A stretch of 64,000 nt of DNA from Chitinophaga sp. YR573. GTDB lineage: Bacteria; Bacteroidota; Bacteroidia; Chitinophagales; Chitinophagaceae. This document shows positions 62,723 through 64,000 of this stretch, in pieces. The stretch covers positions 186,001 through 250,000 of the forward strand of contig NZ_FOJF01000002.1 of assembly GCF_900110995.1 (NCBI RefSeq). Direction: 5' to 3'. How positions within the stretch are numbered: position 1 is the stretch's first letter; each line of letters starts with the position of its first letter. A model generated the notes under the pieces. The model made no database searches and was not told where the DNA came from. It saw nothing but the letters and a program-made list of their open reading frames with translations. The position numbers were made by a program, and so were the translations under genes.

Positions 62723-63527
62723 TATTTAATAGATACTACTTTATCTAACAGATAGAAATTTTTGATTCACTGGATCAGTTGTAAAATAACCTTTGCAACT
62801 TATTAAAAATCAATGCAAATTGGTTCGATGATTTACCGGTACTGGGCACCAAATGGCGAAAAGCCGGAGATATTATCTCAGGCTTTTCTTGTTTTATAGC
62901 TTGTGAGACGTCTATTGGCTTGCTCATTATAGATCAAGTTGAATTGTTGGGGGATTGATAGTTCTCGCATACAATTTAGATAGTCTAAAGAGAAAGAATT
63001 CTACATCTCTAGCTCCTCTCATCGCATATCCAATTCTGCTGTTTAGAATATTTAATATTGTTGAAAGGACATTTTTTAACTAAAAATTTACAGTCTTTAT
63101 TTCTCCTAATTTTAAAAAGGTCCGCCTATAATCGAGGATAAAATACCAAGTAGTTGGTATTTTTATTCCCTATGATTTTGATTAATCTTGTAAAATAATT
63201 CTACCACATTCAGAAAATATTTGCTAGATAAGGAATCATATTACAACCAAAGCATAGTATCGCAGATGCCAAACAAATTGATATTGAGCTTATGGTCTTT
63301 GAAACATACAAGTCAGCAACAATTATTTAATAAGAAACAAACTAAAATTGGAGTATTACATTCTGGATTAGCTTGTTATACTATACAACTTTCAGATGAC
63401 TAACCTTTCTGGTCAGGTAATTTGAAATGTGGGTGATGGATATATCAATGGCCCAACGCCTAAAAATATAGTTCTTTAATTGATCAAATAAATTCGAATA
63501 ACATATAAGAACTAACCTATAAGTTAT
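62723..63527. other. Gene-poor stretch containing repeat R2
   Basis: The 805 bases after the HD-ATPase gene are AT-rich. They contain repeat R2 and no convincing gene; a 60-residue frame at 63221-63403 lacks protein-like features. The next gene begins at 63528. Confidence 0.5.
62809..62957 (+). repeat. Repeat R2: tRNA-3'-end-like segment plus hairpin
   Basis: R2 repeats the elements of R1 with small changes: TGGTTCGA at 62821 and CTGGGCAC at 62842 with identical 13-base spacing. The hairpin GAAAAGCC at 62858-62888 has one mismatch and a 3-base loop, and GATCAAGTTGAATTG follows at 62932. The two copies share the first 52 bases with a constant offset of 3911, then differ by a 3-base indel and more beyond the hairpin. 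Confidence 0.7.
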
Positions 63528-64000
63528 ATGTATACTAAAAAGAATCCTTGTTACTATTGGGAAATACTAATCCCAATAGTTTTTGCCGCTTCCTGTAAGT
63601 GTCCTTTACTGTCTGCGCCATCGGTCAAAGCCAGCCATATAACGGTTTACGATAGCACTAGCTTAATACTTGCTGTTCCACATGTTCGATATGCAGATGT
63701 CTATTGGCAGGGACCAATTGGTACACATGAAGGTGAGACATGGGTTATCGACACAGTGAACAAATCGATGTCAGGTACGTATAGCGTTTGGTATCAATAT
63801 AGAAAAAGAAAACGCTGTTATTCCGACGAAACTAAGTATAGCTTAAATGTTGAAGCGTTCCCACAGTATCCTAATCCTCTCATCTTTTCAAATCAAAACG
63901 CGTTAGTCAGTGCTGGAAAGACAATTATACTTTCAGTTCCTAACATTAATGAGGCAGAAGTATATTGGACAACTCCGCAGGGAATTAATAAAGGAAACCC
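63528..64000 (+). CDS. Putative surface lipoprotein with Ig-like repeats (3' end beyond window)
   Basis: An ATG at 63528 opens a frame that runs to the window end (157 residues so far). MYTKKNPCYYWEILIPIVFAASCK looks like a lipoprotein signal with Cys 23. The following sequence has a repeated pattern, ADVYWQGPIGTHEGETWVID near 59 and AEVYWTTPQGINKGNP near 142, as in Ig/PKD-type repeats. I infer a surface-exposed repeat protein; family and role are unknown. It lies beyond R2, so it may belong to the next island module or the resident chromosome. Confidence 0.6.
   Translation, partial: MYTKKNPCYYWEILIPIVFAASCKCPLLSAPSVKASHITVYDSTSLILAVPHVRYADVYWQGPIGTHEGETWVIDTVNKSMSGTYSVWYQYRKRKRCYSDETKYSLNVEAFPQYPNPLIFSNQNALVSAGKTIILSVPNINEAEVYWTTPQGINKGN

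Noticed and set aside
58898..62957. R1/R2 as insertion-sequence terminal repeats
   Set aside because: They are direct, not inverted, repeats, contain tRNA-like and terminator-like parts, and enclose no transposase.
63221..63403. 60-residue plus-strand frame
   Set aside because: No recognisable features, no start context and unusual composition in an AT-rich gap.
51683..64000. Prophage
   Set aside because: No integrase, capsid, portal, terminase or lysis genes are recognisable; only defence-type proteins and gaps are present.

Overview
The window looks like a chromosomal segment of a Chitinophaga-like member of the Bacteroidota (Chitinophagaceae). This is inferred from gene content: two SusC/SusD pairs with ECF sigma factors and FecR anti-sigma factors, secreted proteins with type A and type B type-IX-secretion sorting domains, promoters of the Bacteroidota form (TTTG, about 19 bases, TAnnTTTG), few Shine-Dalgarno sequences, and many short secreted peptides and CAZymes. 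No 16S rRNA is present, so the genus is an inference.

Layout. 1-13.2 kb: mixed chromosomal genes. These are a cut-off flavin amine oxidase, a 51-residue basic protein, a DinB-fold protein behind a perfect 37-bp hairpin, a PL11 rhamnogalacturonan lyase, glucokinase, PhnB-like and DUF1801 proteins, a YceI/outer-membrane-barrel/YceI operon, a glycogen debranching enzyme, an outer-membrane lipoprotein and a GH5-CBM6 enzyme. 13.7-24.0 kb: a short Thr-rich two-cysteine secreted peptide converges on a SusC-SusD-TPR-S9 peptidase operon, which is divergent from its ECF sigma/FecR pair. 24.0-33.7 kb: a complete reductive pyrimidine degradation operon (NCS1 permease, PreT/PreA, dihydropyrimidinase, beta-ureidopropionase, class III aminotransferase, semialdehyde dehydrogenase) facing a divergent Lrp/AsnC regulator. 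34.5-43.3 kb: a second FecR/ECF and SusC/SusD locus, converging on a three-gene operon. That operon holds a lanthionine-synthetase-like lyase-kinase without cyclase, a MauE/DoxX-like membrane protein and a DUF6520-like secreted two-cysteine peptide. 43.7-51.4 kb: two secreted enzymes sharing ricin-type lectin tails, a WG/Sel1 repeat protein and a large type-B T9SS adhesin.

51.6-64 kb: a tRNA-Leu(CAG) with a textbook promoter and terminator is followed by an AT-rich, gene-sparse, island-like region. It carries a CxxC/SHIIP zinc-finger protein, a 1639-residue sacsin-type GHKL ATPase ending in a DUF3883 nuclease-like domain, and a 1051-residue HD-domain/Hsp90-like ATPase. Two related repeats that resemble a tRNA 3' end plus terminator bracket the last gene. 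No integrase is visible. I read this as a candidate defence island built up by successive insertions at tRNA-Leu.

The two most promising undescribed systems are (i) the cyclase-less LanKC-like/MauE/two-cysteine-peptide operon beside a SusCD locus, with the parallel peptide beside the first SusCD locus, and (ii) the paired GHKL-ATPase genes at the tRNA island. Functions in both cases are inferred from domains and context only.
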